Notes: generated from the sequence alone by a model not told the origin. DNA of 39,540 bases from an uncultured bacterium (GCA_905215045.1 CAJMOO010000006.1:1-39540), one strand, 5' to 3'. Positions 10,637 through 20,316 are shown, numbered from the stretch's first letter. Translations and numbers: made by a program.

Positions 10637-10665
10637 AGTGTATAACAAAAAATTTCTTTTTTCAA
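10637..10665 (-). promoter_or_regulatory. dnaA promoter with overlapping DnaA box
   Basis: Minus strand: -35 TTGAAA (10660-10665), 17-bp spacer, -10 TACACT (10637-10642). The -10 is embedded in a DnaA-box variant (TTATACACT, 10637-10645), so DnaA could repress its own gene, as is known in other bacteria. The promoter is predicted, not proven. Confidence 0.6.
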
Positions 10666-10691
10666 TCGAAAAATAAAAGTTGCCCACATAT

Positions 10692-10833
10692 TGTGGATAA
10701 GTTGTTCCACATTATACACATGTCAAAAAACGAGAAAAAACAAAGGAATTTGACAAATACTGTGTTTATAATTCACATTTTATCACCAAGTTATACACAA
10801 GTTATCTACAAATTGTGGATAACTTGTGCGTAA
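10692..10833. other. oriC: oriC, rpmH-dnaA part: DnaA-box cluster
   Basis: Exact DnaA boxes lie at 10692-10700 and 10814-10822, both as TGTGGATAA. One-mismatch boxes lie at 10712-10720 and 10791-10799 (both TTATACACA) and at 10802-10810 (TTATCTACA). A weaker two-mismatch copy is at 10825-10833. With the cluster on the other side of dnaA this makes a bipartite Firmicutes-type origin. The region also holds the divergent dnaA and rpmH promoters. Confidence 0.85.
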
Positions 10834-10885
10834 AACACAATATATATGAAATTCTATAAGAAAGTGAAAAAAGCTTAGAATTTAC

Positions 10886-10915
10886 TTGACTTTTTGGCGT
10901 TTCTCTGTCTATAAT
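10886..10915 (+). promoter_or_regulatory. Promoter of rpmH-rnpA
   Basis: -35 TTGACT (10886-10891), 18-bp spacer and consensus -10 TATAAT (10910-10915), about 70 bp before the rpmH start. It is divergent from dnaA across the origin box cluster. Confidence 0.75.
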
Positions 10916-10986
10916 AGGAGTGATGTTTTTACGAATATATTATTCAGATATATAATCATAAAATTTTGTTAAGGAGGTGTTTTAGC

Positions 10987-11121
10987 ATGAAAATGACATT
11001 TCAGCCAAAGAAAAGACAGAGATCTAAGGTTCATGGATTTAGAAAAAGAATGAGCACTGCAAACGGAAGAAAAGTTCTGAAGAGCAGAAGAGCAAAAGGA
11101 AGAAATAGATTATCAGCTTAG
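10987..11121 (+). CDS. rpmH: 50S ribosomal protein L34
   Basis: A 44-residue, very basic protein beginning [18 protein letters not shown] and ending [10 protein letters not shown], the full length and typical sequence of L34. It is a structural protein of the large ribosomal subunit. The ribosome site AAGGAGGTG lies about seven bases before ATG and is unusually strong, as expected for a ribosomal protein. It heads the rpmH-rnpA-yidD-yidC-jag cluster on the right side of the origin. A hairpin that starts at the last base of the stop codon separates it from rnpA. Confidence 0.96.
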   Translation: MKMTFQPKKRQRSKVHGFRKRMSTANGRKVLKSRRAKGRNRLSA

Positions 11122-11149
11122 GTCGCAGAGATGTGACCTTTTCTTTTCT
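11121..11149 (+). terminator. Terminator or attenuator between rpmH and rnpA
   Basis: A 7-bp stem (GGTCGCA with TGTGACC, one G-T pair), GAGA tetraloop (11121-11138) and a T-rich tail with one C interruption (11139-11149). It starts on the last base of the rpmH stop codon. It probably reduces rnpA and downstream transcription relative to rpmH. Confidence 0.7.
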
Positions 11150-11170
11150 CTATTAATAAGGAAGAGAACC

Positions 11171-11509
11171 ATGAAGAATTATCATTCATTAAGAAATAAC
11201 AGAGAATTCCAGATGGTATATAATGAAGGAAACTCCAAAGCCAACAGGTACTTGGTCCTTTATTATAGGAAGAATGATCTAGAATATAACCGTCTGGGAA
11301 TATCAGTAAGTAAAAAAGTAGGAAATAGTGTAGTCAGACACAGAACTACACGCTTAATTCGTGAAAGCTATCGTTTGAATCAGGATAATTTGAAAACAGG
11401 ATATGATATGGTAGTAATTGCAAGACAAACTGCAAAAGGACAGAATTACCATACAATTGAAAGTGCATTTCTACATTTGATAGATTTGCATCATCTGAAG
11501 AAGAGTTGA
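11171..11509 (+). CDS. rnpA: Ribonuclease P protein component
   Basis: A 112-residue basic protein that partners the RNase P RNA in removing the 5' leader of pre-tRNAs. Family features seen: N-terminal SLRNNREFQMVYNEG, the central GISVSKKVGNSVVRHR and the basic helix RTTRLIRESYR, which corresponds to the RNR motif region. The start ATG follows GGAAGAG by four bases. It is in frame with yidD, separated from it by one stop codon and two further codons. Confidence 0.95.
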   Translation: MKNYHSLRNNREFQMVYNEGNSKANRYLVLYYRKNDLEYNRLGISVSKKVGNSVVRHRTTRLIRESYRLNQDNLKTGYDMVVIARQTAKGQNYHTIESAFLHLIDLHHLKKS

Positions 11510-11515
11510 TTACAA

Positions 11516-11758
11516 TTGAAGAAGATTTTAATATCCATTATCAGGTTTTACAGAAAATATTTATCGAGATTAAAGGGAAGAGGAACATGTATATATGTTC
11601 CGACTTGTTCGGAATATGCCATAGAAGCATTGGAGAAACACGGGGTTGTCAAAGGAAGTCTTTTGGCAATTTTTAGAATATTAAGATGTAATCCATTTTC
11701 AAAAGGCGGATATGACCCTGTTCCGGAAGTAAGGAAAGGAAAAAGGTGCAAAAAATGA
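11516..11758 (+). CDS. yidD: Membrane protein insertion efficiency factor YidD
   Basis: An 80-residue protein of the YidD family, a small membrane-associated factor that assists YidC-dependent insertion. The hallmark run is seen: [15 protein letters not shown] followed by [13 protein letters not shown]. The only plausible start is a TTG (11516), since no ATG or GTG occurs in frame between the rnpA stop and the conserved N-terminus [17 protein letters not shown]. The stop overlaps the start of yidC (ATGA), which suggests translational coupling. Confidence 0.92.
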   Translation: MKKILISIIRFYRKYLSRLKGRGTCIYVPTCSEYAIEALEKHGVVKGSLLAIFRILRCNPFSKGGYDPVPEVRKGKRCKK

Positions 11759-12756
11759 TGTTATTGGCACAAGCCCAGCAGAGCACGGGTAACGGAGGAA
11801 TCTTAGCTCCGTTTGTAATTATTTTTGGTTGGATCATTCGAGCAATCTATAATGGATTAGCTGCAATGGGAATCTATAATGTCGGTTTATGTATTATTTT
11901 ATTTACATTGGTTTCTAAATTGATCTTATTACCTGTTACTATGAAACAGCAGAGATCTATGAAGATCAATCAGCATATGCAGCCAGAGATTAATAAGATT
12001 ACAAAAAAATATCGTAATAAAAGAGACCAGGCATCTATGATGAAACAGCAGGAAGAGATGCAGAAGGTTTATGCAAAATATGGTTCAAGTCCAACAGGTG
12101 GATGTTTACCAACATTAATTCAGTTTCCGATCATCATGGCACTGTATTATGTAATTCGTGGAGTTAATACTTATATTCCTCAGATCGCAAGAGATGCACA
12201 ATTTAAACCAAACTTATTCTTAGGTATGGATTTAAATTCAGCACCAGGATTCAGATTAACACCATTATTGATCATTCCAGTATTATCTTTTATCTTCCAG
12301 TTCTTAAGTGCAAAGACATCTATGTCTACAACACAAATGGATGACAGCACACCAGGAGCAGGAATGACAAAAAGTATGATGTACACAATGCCTTTAATGT
12401 CATTTGTAATGTGTATTTCATTACCGATCGGTATCGGTCTTTACTGGTCAGCAAGTGCATTATTCCAGTATATCCAGCAGGTCGCTTTTAATTATCATTA
12501 TGATCATGCTGATATGGATAAGATTATTGAAAAGAGCCGTGAGAAGGCTGCAAAGAAGAAAAAGAAAAAAGGACCTTCTCTATATGAAAAGATGTTAGGA
12601 ATGCAAGCAGAACAGCAGGGACAGCAAGGAGCAGATTCTAATATCAAGAAGAGTGCAAACCTGAAATCAACACAGAATATTGAATATTCAGGAAATTCTA
12701 AAGGAGGAATTGCTTCAAAAGCAAATGCACTCAATAAAAACAAGGGAGGTAAATAA
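11755..12756 (+). CDS. yidC: Membrane protein insertase YidC/Oxa1
   Basis: A 333-residue insertase of the YidC/OxaA/SpoIIIJ family. It inserts membrane proteins with or without SecYEG. The family core is visible: [40 protein letters not shown], a charged loop with [23 protein letters not shown], then further membrane segments and a lysine-rich cytosolic tail. I use the ATG at 11755, which overlaps the yidD stop, because AAAGGTG sits six bases upstream. A GTG three codons earlier is part of that ribosome site. No lipobox cysteine is seen at the N-terminus. Confidence 0.94.
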   Translation: MMLLAQAQQSTGNGGILAPFVIIFGWIIRAIYNGLAAMGIYNVGLCIILFTLVSKLILLPVTMKQQRSMKINQHMQPEINKITKKYRNKRDQASMMKQQEEMQKVYAKYGSSPTGGCLPTLIQFPIIMALYYVIRGVNTYIPQIARDAQFKPNLFLGMDLNSAPGFRLTPLLIIPVLSFIFQFLSAKTSMSTTQMDDSTPGAGMTKSMMYTMPLMSFVMCISLPIGIGLYWSASALFQYIQQVAFNYHYDHADMDKIIEKSREKAAKKKKKKGPSLYEKMLGMQAEQQGQQGADSNIKKSANLKSTQNIEYSGNSKGGIASKANALNKNKGGK

Positions 12757-12758
12757 GG

Positions 12759-13565
12759 ATGTCAGCAAAGAGATTTACTGGTAAAACTGAATCTGATGCA
12801 GTTATGAATGCTGCAATGGAGTTAGGAATTCCAAGTACAGACCTCAAGTATACAGTGATCGATTCAGGTAGTAATGGATTTTTAGGGTTATTTAAGAAAC
12901 CTGTGATCATTGAAATTAAAGAAGAAGAAAAAGAGACAGAAGTTATGAAGTCTCAGACAATAGAAAAGGAACAACCAAAGAAAAAAGCTGAGAAAAAGCC
13001 ATCAAAGAAGGTCGATGAGAAATCAAATCGTCAGCCTAAGAAGAGTCCAAAGGTGAAAGATGAAGTTCCTGTAAAGGAACCAAGAAAAAATAAGACACCA
13101 GAAAACATTGATCAGATCGTCAAAGATACAGAGAAGTATTTAGATGAAGTATTAAGAGCAATGGGACTTGATCCAAAGTTGAATCTTTACTACAACCGCA
13201 GAGATAACGTATTAAACATCAATGTATCTGGAGAGAAGATGGGTGCATTGATCGGTAAGCATGGACAGACACTGGATGCCCTGCAGTATCTTATAAGTCT
13301 TTATGTGAATAAAGAAAGCGATTCTTTTGTAAAGATTAAGCTTGATACAGAAAATTATAGAGAAAGAAGACAGCAGACTTTAGAGAAATTAGCTGGAAGC
13401 ATTGCGTATAAAGTAAAGAAGAATAAGAAACCAATTTACTTAGAACCAATGAATCCGAATGAGCGTAGAATCATCCATTCTGCATTGCAGAGAGATCCGG
13501 AAGTGATTACAAAGAGCGAAGGTAAGGATCCTTATCGTAAAGTTGTTGTTATGCTTAAAAAATAA
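12759..13565 (+). CDS. jag: RNA-binding protein Jag/KhpB-like (SpoIIIJ-associated)
   Basis: A 268-residue protein with the three expected parts. The Jag N-terminal domain (about 1-52) ends in GSNGFLGLFKKPV. A long lysine-rich linker follows. Then come a KH domain with the GxxG loop IGKHG (near residue 165) and a C-terminal R3H domain with NPNERRIIHSAL. Homologues bind RNA and influence cell division and envelope growth. Start supported by GGGAGG upstream of ATG. It is immediately downstream of yidC (2 bp), the conserved pairing, and is followed by a strong terminator. Confidence 0.94.
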   Translation: MSAKRFTGKTESDAVMNAAMELGIPSTDLKYTVIDSGSNGFLGLFKKPVIIEIKEEEKETEVMKSQTIEKEQPKKKAEKKPSKKVDEKSNRQPKKSPKVKDEVPVKEPRKNKTPENIDQIVKDTEKYLDEVLRAMGLDPKLNLYYNRRDNVLNINVSGEKMGALIGKHGQTLDALQYLISLYVNKESDSFVKIKLDTENYRERRQQTLEKLAGSIAYKVKKNKKPIYLEPMNPNERRIIHSALQRDPEVITKSEGKDPYRKVVVMLKK

Positions 13566-13571
13566 GATATA

Positions 13572-13601
13572 GGGCTGCCTTAATTTAGGCAGCCCTTTTT
13601 T
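13572..13601 (+). terminator. Intrinsic terminator after jag
   Basis: A perfect 9-bp GC-rich stem (GGGCTGCCT with AGGCAGCCC), 6-nt loop and six T. It closes the rpmH-jag cluster. No convincing promoter fits in the 12 bp to mnmE, so mnmE may depend on readthrough or on a promoter inside jag. Confidence 0.92.
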
Positions 13602-13613
13602 GAGGTATATTAT

Positions 13614-14990
13614 ATGAAATCAAATACGATTGCAGCAATTGCCACTCCAATGACTAACAGTGGGATTGGAATTATCAGGATCAGTGGAGATGAGGCACTT
13701 GATATTATTGAAAAAGTATTTAAACCGAAGAAAAAAGATAAGAAGATCAAAGATGTAAAGACATATACGGCACATTATGGACATGTCTATGATGAAAGCA
13801 CATTGCTAGATGAATGTATTGTATTAGTTATGAAAGGACCTCATTCTTATACAGCAGAAGATGTTGTTGAGATTAACTGCCACGGTGGTGTGGTTGTTAT
13901 GAAGAAGGTTCTGGAAGCAGTATTTAAGGCAGGAGCAACGCCAGCTGAGCCGGGAGAGTTTACAAAGAGAGCATTTTTGAATGGAAGGATCGATCTTTCT
14001 GAGGCTGAAGCAGTTATGGATCTAATTCAGTCAAAGAATGAATTTGCAATGAGTACATCTTTAAAGCAGTTAGAGGGTGCGTTAGGAAAGAAGATCACAG
14101 AGATTCGAAAACAGATCATTCACAGTGTGGCGTTTATTGAATCTGCATTAGATGATCCGGAACATTACAGTGTGGACGGATTTTCAGATGAATTGAAAGA
14201 TCAAGTCGAAGTGATCATAAATCAGTTAAATGAGTTTTTGGAGAATGCTGATAATGGAAGAATTCTGAAAGAGGGAATTCAGACAGTTATCGTTGGAAAA
14301 CCGAATGCTGGAAAATCATCTGTGTTAAATGTATTACTTGGAGAAGAACGAGCAATCGTCACAGATATTGCAGGAACAACAAGAGATACGTTAGAAGAAT
14401 CTATTCAGATTAAAGGGATTCCGTTGAATATCATTGACACAGCAGGAATCAGAGATACGAATGATCTCATTGAGAAGATCGGTGTGGATAAAGCAAAAGA
14501 TTTGTTGACAAAAGCGGATCTTGTATTATATGTTGTGGATACTTCAGATCCATTAACAAAAGATGATGAAGAGATTATGGAGCTGATTGAAGATAAGCCG
14601 ACGATCGTATTATTAAACAAAGCAGATCTTGATCAGGTGGTGAAGGTATCAGATCTCAAAGAAAAAGGATTTGAGCAGATTGTGCAGATTTCAGCCAAAG
14701 AGCAGACTGGAATTGAAGAATTGTATCAGCTGATCCAGGATATTTTCTTTGAAGGACATGTATCCTTTAATGATGAGATTTATTTGACGAACATGAGACA
14801 TAAAACAGAAGTAAGTGAAGCTTTAAAGAGTCTTGCTATGGTGTTGCAGAGTATTGAAGATGGAATGCCGGAAGACTTCTTCTCCATTGATCTTTTGGAT
14901 GCATATGAGCATTTAGGATTTATCACAGGAGAATCTGTGGGAGAAGATCTGGTAAATGAGATTTTTGCAGAATTTTGTATGGGTAAATAA
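13614..14990 (+). CDS. mnmE: tRNA-modification GTPase MnmE
   Basis: A 458-residue GTPase that with MnmG installs the carboxymethylaminomethyl group on U34 of certain tRNAs. Domains: an N-terminal folate-binding domain (about 1-120), a helical domain, and an inserted G domain with G1 GKPNAGKS (228-235), TTRDT, DTAGIRD and NKAD. The C-terminus FCMGK carries the conserved cysteine (C455). TGAGGT seven bases before ATG supports the start. mnmG follows after 2 bp. Confidence 0.96.
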   Translation: MKSNTIAAIATPMTNSGIGIIRISGDEALDIIEKVFKPKKKDKKIKDVKTYTAHYGHVYDESTLLDECIVLVMKGPHSYTAEDVVEINCHGGVVVMKKVLEAVFKAGATPAEPGEFTKRAFLNGRIDLSEAEAVMDLIQSKNEFAMSTSLKQLEGALGKKITEIRKQIIHSVAFIESALDDPEHYSVDGFSDELKDQVEVIINQLNEFLENADNGRILKEGIQTVIVGKPNAGKSSVLNVLLGEERAIVTDIAGTTRDTLEESIQIKGIPLNIIDTAGIRDTNDLIEKIGVDKAKDLLTKADLVLYVVDTSDPLTKDDEEIMELIEDKPTIVLLNKADLDQVVKVSDLKEKGFEQIVQISAKEQTGIEELYQLIQDIFFEGHVSFNDEIYLTNMRHKTEVSEALKSLAMVLQSIEDGMPEDFFSIDLLDAYEHLGFITGESVGEDLVNEIFAEFCMGK

Positions 14991-14992
14991 AG

Positions 14993-16876
14993 ATGAATAA
15001 TTTAGAAGAAAAATATGATATTATTGTTGTAGGTGCAGGTCATGCCGGATGCGAAGCTGCACTTGCAGCAGCCAGAATGGGATTTGAAACGATTTGTTTT
15101 ACAGTAAGCATGGATAGTGTTGCATTGATGCCATGTAATCCTAATATTGGAGGAAGTTCCAAAGGACATCTGGTAAAAGAAATTGATGCATTGGGCGGTG
15201 AGATGGGTAAAAATATTGATAAGACTTATCTACAGTCTAAGATGTTGAATAAATCGAAAGGGCCGGCAGTGCATTCTTTAAGAGCACAGGCAGATAAGAA
15301 GATGTATTCTATTTCCATGACTCAGGTGATGGGAAATACACCAAATCTTACACTTCGTCAGGGTGAAGTTACAGAGATTCTTGTTGAAGATGGGAAGATC
15401 AAAGGTGTTAAGACATATTCAGGAGCTGTTTACTATGCAAAAGCTGTTGTCTTAACGACAGGAACATATTTAAAGGCGCGCTGTATTTATGGAGAAGTCA
15501 GCAATCATACAGGACCAAATGGACTTCAGGCAGCAAATTACCTGACAGATTCCCTGAAGAGTCATGGAATCTCCATGAGACGATTTAAGACAGGGACACC
15601 AGCCAGAATTGATAAGAATACGATTGATTTTTCTAAGATGGCAGAACAGTTTGGAGACGAGAGAATTGTTCCATTCAGTTTTACAAATAAGGAAGAAGAT
15701 ATTAAGAGAGATCAGATTTCCTGTTGGTTAACTTATACGACGGAAGAAACACATGAGATCATTAAAGAAAATATTCACAGATCACCGTTATTTTCTGGTG
15801 CAATTGAAGGAACAGGACCTAGATACTGCCCATCGATCGAAGATAAGATCGTGAAATTCCCAGATAAGAATAGACATCAGGTATTTATTGAGCCAGAGGG
15901 CGAGTACACGAATGAGATGTATGTTGGTGGTATGTCAAGCTCGTTGCCGGAAGATGTACAGTATAAGATGTATCACAGTGTGCCAGGATTAGAGAATGCT
16001 AAGATTGTGAGAAATGCTTATGCAATTGAATATGATTGTATTGATGCGACACAGCTAAAAGCTTCATTGGAATTTAAAGAGATTGACGGGTTATTTTCTG
16101 GTGGGCAGTTTAATGGAAGTTCAGGATATGAAGAGGCAGCAGCACAAGGTCTGATGGCAGGTATCAATGCTGCACGCAAACTGCAAGAAAAAGATCCAAT
16201 TATTTTAGATCGTTCACAGGCTTATATTGGAGTTTTGATCGACGATCTGGTAACAAAAGAAACACAGGAACCATATCGTATGATGACATCAAGAGCAGAA
16301 TATCGATTGTTGCTTCGTCAGGATAATGCCGATCTTCGTCTGACCAAGATCGGATATGAAGCAGGACTGATCAGTCAGGAAAGATATGATAAATTATTAG
16401 TAAAAGAACAGCAGATCGAAGATGAGATGAAACGACTAGAGGATATTAATGTGGGTGCGTCTAAAAATGTGCAGTCATTACTTGAAGAGCTTGGAAGTAC
16501 AACATTAAAATCATCTGCTAAAATGACAGAACTGATCCGTCGACCGGAGCTTACTTATATGGATTTGGCACCGATCGATCCAGAGAGACCAGAGTATGAT
16601 CTGGATGTTCAGGAACAGGTAAATATTAATATTAAATATGAAGGATATATCAAACGTCAGCTGTCACAGGTAAAACAGTTTAAGAAGATGGAGAAGAAGA
16701 GAATTCCAGAAGATATTGATTATGAAGATGTTGGAAGCTTAAGAATCGAAGCAAAACAGAAATTATCAAAGATCAGACCATCTTCTATTGGACAGGCATC
16801 AAGAATTTCCGGTGTATCACCAGCGGATATTTCTGTATTGCTCATTTATCTGGAACAGATGCACCACAGGAGATAA
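14993..16876 (+). CDS. mnmG: tRNA uridine 5-carboxymethylaminomethyl modification enzyme MnmG (GidA)
   Basis: A 627-residue FAD protein, partner of MnmE in wobble-uridine modification. The dinucleotide-binding motif is [10 protein letters not shown] (14-23). Further family signatures are [27 protein letters not shown], and the C-terminal stretch ending in [15 protein letters not shown]. Full family length. The ribosome site is weak and overlaps the mnmE end, so translation is probably coupled to mnmE. rsmG follows after 3 bp. Confidence 0.96.
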   Translation: MNNLEEKYDIIVVGAGHAGCEAALAAARMGFETICFTVSMDSVALMPCNPNIGGSSKGHLVKEIDALGGEMGKNIDKTYLQSKMLNKSKGPAVHSLRAQADKKMYSISMTQVMGNTPNLTLRQGEVTEILVEDGKIKGVKTYSGAVYYAKAVVLTTGTYLKARCIYGEVSNHTGPNGLQAANYLTDSLKSHGISMRRFKTGTPARIDKNTIDFSKMAEQFGDERIVPFSFTNKEEDIKRDQISCWLTYTTEETHEIIKENIHRSPLFSGAIEGTGPRYCPSIEDKIVKFPDKNRHQVFIEPEGEYTNEMYVGGMSSSLPEDVQYKMYHSVPGLENAKIVRNAYAIEYDCIDATQLKASLEFKEIDGLFSGGQFNGSSGYEEAAAQGLMAGINAARKLQEKDPIILDRSQAYIGVLIDDLVTKETQEPYRMMTSRAEYRLLLRQDNADLRLTKIGYEAGLISQERYDKLLVKEQQIEDEMKRLEDINVGASKNVQSLLEELGSTTLKSSAKMTELIRRPELTYMDLAPIDPERPEYDLDVQEQVNINIKYEGYIKRQLSQVKQFKKMEKKRIPEDIDYEDVGSLRIEAKQKLSKIRPSSIGQASRISGVSPADISVLLIYLEQMHHRR

Positions 16877-16879
16877 TAG

Positions 16880-17590
16880 ATGGAGAGATTAAGAGAAAAA
16901 GCAGCTGCATTTGGAATTAAATTGAGCGATCATCAGTTAGAGCAGTTTGAAACATACTATGAGATGCTTGTTGAGAAGAATAAAGTGATGAATCTGACAG
17001 CAATTACAGAGAAGAATGAAGTGATCGATAAACACTTTGCTGATAGTCTTGCATTGATCAAGAGTGGAGTTTCTTTAACTGGTCAGAAAATTCTTGATAT
17101 TGGAACAGGTGCGGGATTTCCAGGAATTCCATTAAAGATCGCATTTCCAGAATTAGAGATCGTGTTACTGGATTCTTTAAATAAGCGTATTAAATTTTTA
17201 AATGAAGTGATAGAAGCACTTGGACTTGAAAAGATTACAGCAATTCATGGAAGAGCGGAAGATTTTGCAAAACAAAAGGAATATAGAGAACAATTTGATT
17301 ATGTTGTTTCAAGGGCTGTTGCCAATCTGACAGTTTTATCAGAATATTGTCTTCCTTATGTAAAAGAGGATGGATATTTTCTGCCATATAAATCAGGAGA
17401 TATTAAAGAGGAAGCAGCAAATTCAAAGAAAGCAGTGAAAATTTTAGGCGGCAGCATTGAGGATATTATTTCTTTTGAGATTCCGGATACGGATATGGCG
17501 AGAACGATCTTAAAGATTCATAAGACAAAAGCAACACCAAAACGTTTTCCGAGAAAAGCAGGATTGCCGACAAAAGAACCGATTTGCTAG
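16880..17590 (+). CDS. rsmG: 16S rRNA (guanine-527-N7) methyltransferase RsmG (GidB)
   Basis: A 236-residue class I SAM-dependent methyltransferase that makes m7G527 in 16S rRNA. The SAM-binding glycine-rich motif is LDIGTGAGFPGIPLKI (72-87). VVSRAVANL and the C-terminal basic RFPRKAGLPTKEPI are family hallmarks. Loss of this enzyme is known to give low-level streptomycin resistance in other bacteria. Third gene of mnmE-mnmG-rsmG. No clear terminator follows. Confidence 0.95.
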   Translation: MERLREKAAAFGIKLSDHQLEQFETYYEMLVEKNKVMNLTAITEKNEVIDKHFADSLALIKSGVSLTGQKILDIGTGAGFPGIPLKIAFPELEIVLLDSLNKRIKFLNEVIEALGLEKITAIHGRAEDFAKQKEYREQFDYVVSRAVANLTVLSEYCLPYVKEDGYFLPYKSGDIKEEAANSKKAVKILGGSIEDIISFEIPDTDMARTILKIHKTKATPKRFPRKAGLPTKEPIC

Positions 17591-17649
17591 AAGTTTATAC
17601 TTTCATTTCTTTTCCTTATCGTTTATGATAAAAAGAAAGTGGGAAAATT

Positions 17650-18402
17650 ATGGAAAAAAACAAAGATAAAAGTCACCTGATCGATCAGTTATATGACTAT
17701 TTGGAAGAACAGATTCAGGAATTGAAAACTGATCGAAATCAACTGAATCATAAGATGCAGGATATGATTCAGGAGAAGAATGAAAAAGAAGGTGCGATCA
17801 ATAATCAACAGAAGATCTATCAGATCCGAAAGGTATTTTCTCCGCTTCCACTGGAGATTGAGGAGGAGAAGCAGCCTGTTTCTGAGGATATGATTCAGAT
17901 TGAGAAAGAGATTCATGAATTTCAGATGATCCTTCGTGAAAAAGAAGAAAAGATAACAAAATTACATGATTACCAGAAGGGACTGGAAGAGACTTGCCTT
18001 TTTGCAGAAGAATTTGTGGAAAGGGAAGATCAGAAAATATTGTTTGTTCCAGCATTTGAACAGTTGATGGGATATGTTAAGAAACTTTATCCAACACAGC
18101 GTATCAATTATCAGGATTCATCAGAGAGTTCAAAAGTATGCATGACATTTTCATTTTTAAAAGGTTTTCAGGCAGTGTTGGAGAGTCTTTTAAATGAGAT
18201 AGGTGTTTTTGTTCTCAATTTTGAAATGAATATTGATGAGTATAAAATATTAATTAATATTGAAGCGAAACCAAAAGTGATAAAAAATGCAAAAGATTTC
18301 TATGAGAAGCGTTCTGTTTTAGAAAATAAACTAACAAAAGAATTTTCTATTGAACGATGGAAAACAAATGCAGTGGTGATCCAGACTATGATAGAGATGT
18401 AG
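17650..18402 (+). CDS. Unrecognised coiled-coil cytosolic protein
   Basis: A 250-residue protein that I do not recognise. Residues 1-60 are strongly charged with heptad character (LYDYLEEQIQELKTDRNQL), and residues about 75-125 form a second likely coiled coil (IEKEIHEFQMILREKEEK). The C-terminal half (about 130-250) is globular, without cysteines typical of metal sites. No signal peptide or membrane segment is visible. Its coiled coil followed by a C-terminal alpha/beta part (FLKGFQAVLESLLNE, then NFEMNIDEYKILINIEAK) faintly recalls DegS-type histidine kinases that have lost their motifs; this is speculation. It lies between rsmG and argS, 12 bp before argS, so it is probably cotranscribed with argS. 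Confidence 0.75.
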   Translation: MEKNKDKSHLIDQLYDYLEEQIQELKTDRNQLNHKMQDMIQEKNEKEGAINNQQKIYQIRKVFSPLPLEIEEEKQPVSEDMIQIEKEIHEFQMILREKEEKITKLHDYQKGLEETCLFAEEFVEREDQKILFVPAFEQLMGYVKKLYPTQRINYQDSSESSKVCMTFSFLKGFQAVLESLLNEIGVFVLNFEMNIDEYKILINIEAKPKVIKNAKDFYEKRSVLENKLTKEFSIERWKTNAVVIQTMIEM

Positions 18403-18414
18403 AAAGGGAAGATT

Positions 18415-20100
18415 ATGAGAAATAAAGTTATTGATCTACTAGATCAAACAATTGAAGAATTAGATAAAGAAAAAATTGATGGGATTCTTGAAATACCACC
18501 AAAAGATGATATGGGAGATTTTGCATTTCCATGTTTTCAGTTAGCAAAAGTATTTCGTAAAGCTCCGAATATGATCGCAACAGAGATTGCAGAAAAGATT
18601 CCTGCAAGCGAAGATGTATCAAAAGTAGAAGCAATGGGACCATATGTAAACTTTTTCTTGAATAAAGAGAATTATGTAAAAGAAGTAATGGCAAAGGTAA
18701 ACGGTACTTATGGTGCACAGGAAATTGGAAAAGGAAAAACAGTATGTATCGATTATTCTTCTCCAAACATTGCAAAGAACTTCCACGTTGGACATTTAAG
18801 AACAACGATTATTGGAAACTCTTTATATCATATTTTTGATAAGCTTGGATATAAGGTAGAAAGAATTAATCACTTAGGTGATTGGGGAACACAGTTTGGT
18901 AAACTGATCGTTGCATATAAAAAATGGGGAAGCAAAGAAGCAGTTGAAGAAAAAGGTATTCCAGAACTGTTAAGAATCTATGTAAAATTTCATGAAGAAG
19001 CAGAGAAAGATGATACATTAAATGATCAGGCACGTGAATGGTTTGCGAAGATGGAACAAGGAGATGAAGAAGCTTTAGCTATCTGGGAATGGTTCAAAGA
19101 TATCAGTATGGTAGAATATAAGAGAATCTATAAGATGCTGAATATGGATTTTGATCATTATACAGGAGAAAGTTTCTATCGTGATAAGACAGCAGCAGTT
19201 GTAGAAGAATTAAAAGAAAAGAATCTGCTAAAAGAAAGTGAAGGAGCAATGATCGTTGATCTTGATGAATATGATATGGCTCCTTGTCTGGTTATGAAGA
19301 AAGACGGAAGCAGTATTTATGCAACTCGTGATCTTGCTGCTATTTTCTATCGTAAGAACGAATATAACTTTGATAAATGTATTTATGTTACAGGATTAGA
19401 GCAGAAATTACATTTTGCTCAAGTATTTAAAGTTGTGGAGTTAATGGGATATGAATGGGCTAAAGAAAACTTAATTCATGTACCTTATGGATTAGTAAGC
19501 TTAGAAGGTGGAAAACTTTCTACAAGAAGTGGTAACATCGTATATGCAGAAGATATCTTAAAAGAATCAGTATCTAAGATCAGAGAAATTATTGCAGAGA
19601 AGAATCCAGATCTGAAGGATAAAGAGGATGTTGCACAGAAAGTTGGAATCGGAGCAATTATCTTTAATGACCTATATAATCAGAGAATTAAAGATGTAAC
19701 ATTTACATGGGAGAAGATACACAGCTTTGATGGGGAAACAGGTCCTTATGTTCAGTACACATATGCACGTGCGGCAAGTGTGTTAAGAAAAACAGGAATC
19801 ACAGAAGTTGGAGAGATCGATCCATCTTTAGTAACAGATGAAACATCTGTTGCATTATTAAAAGAGATTGAAAGATTCCCTGAAGTGATCAAGGTGGCAG
19901 CAGATAGATTAGAACCATCTGTGATCTCAAGATATGTAATGGGAGTAGCTCAAAGTTTTAACCGTTTCTATCATGAAAACCAGTGTAATGTGGAAGATCA
20001 GAAGTTAAAAGAAGCGAGAGTTAAGATTGTGATCTTAGCAAAACAAGTAATTAAAGATGGTTTGGATCTATTAGGAATTCAGTGCCCTGAACAAATGTAA
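18415..20100 (+). CDS. argS: Arginyl-tRNA synthetase
   Basis: A 561-residue class I synthetase charging tRNA-Arg. The HIGH motif appears as HVGH (124-127), within SSPNIAKNFHVGHLRTT. The KMSKS equivalent is degenerate, KLSTRSGN, as in most ArgRS. The N-terminal Add-1-like domain and the C-terminal DALR anticodon-binding domain, ending in a typical GLDLLGIQCPEQM, complete a full-length enzyme. GAAAGGGAAG lies before ATG. No T-box is visible upstream. A terminator follows. Confidence 0.96.
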   Translation: MRNKVIDLLDQTIEELDKEKIDGILEIPPKDDMGDFAFPCFQLAKVFRKAPNMIATEIAEKIPASEDVSKVEAMGPYVNFFLNKENYVKEVMAKVNGTYGAQEIGKGKTVCIDYSSPNIAKNFHVGHLRTTIIGNSLYHIFDKLGYKVERINHLGDWGTQFGKLIVAYKKWGSKEAVEEKGIPELLRIYVKFHEEAEKDDTLNDQAREWFAKMEQGDEEALAIWEWFKDISMVEYKRIYKMLNMDFDHYTGESFYRDKTAAVVEELKEKNLLKESEGAMIVDLDEYDMAPCLVMKKDGSSIYATRDLAAIFYRKNEYNFDKCIYVTGLEQKLHFAQVFKVVELMGYEWAKENLIHVPYGLVSLEGGKLSTRSGNIVYAEDILKESVSKIREIIAEKNPDLKDKEDVAQKVGIGAIIFNDLYNQRIKDVTFTWEKIHSFDGETGPYVQYTYARAASVLRKTGITEVGEIDPSLVTDETSVALLKEIERFPEVIKVAADRLEPSVISRYVMGVAQSFNRFYHENQCNVEDQKLKEARVKIVILAKQVIKDGLDLLGIQCPEQM

Positions 20101-20160
20101 TAAAATCAAATTTGAGTAAATAAATAGCAGATGATAAGATTTTAAAAAATATGTGGAATT

Positions 20161-20200
20161 ATGGAGTGTTCTTATTTGTGAAGACACTCCATTTTTCTTC
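20161..20200 (+). terminator. Intrinsic terminator after argS
   Basis: A 9-bp stem (ATGGAGTGT with ACACTCCAT), extended by CTT/AAG inside after a bulge, followed by TTTTCTTCTT. It isolates argS from the parS-parAB region. Confidence 0.85.
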
Positions 20201-20236
20201 TTGAAAAATAGTAGTATGCATTGATTATTTAATAAA

Positions 20237-20252
20237 TGTTTCACGTGAAACA
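20237..20252. promoter_or_regulatory. parS: parS centromere site 1
   Basis: An exact 16-bp palindrome TGTTTCACGTGAAACA, the canonical ParB-binding site of bacteria. It lies upstream of parA, 80 bp before an identical copy. Confidence 0.97.
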
Positions 20253-20316
20253 TTCAATATAAAAACGAAAAGAATCTTAATAGTTATAAAAGCGAAATTG
20301 CACAAAAATTAATAAA

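Noticed and set aside
10751..10772. Plus-strand TTGACA followed by TATAAT in the rpmH-dnaA gap
   Set aside because: The two boxes are only 11 bp apart, too close for a sigma70-type promoter; a better promoter exists at 10886-10915.
17600..17645. Imperfect inverted repeat (ACTTTC...GAAAGT) after rsmG
   Set aside because: Stem is interrupted and no clean T-tract follows; not convincing as a terminator. A TATGAT within it could be a -10 but no good -35 was found.
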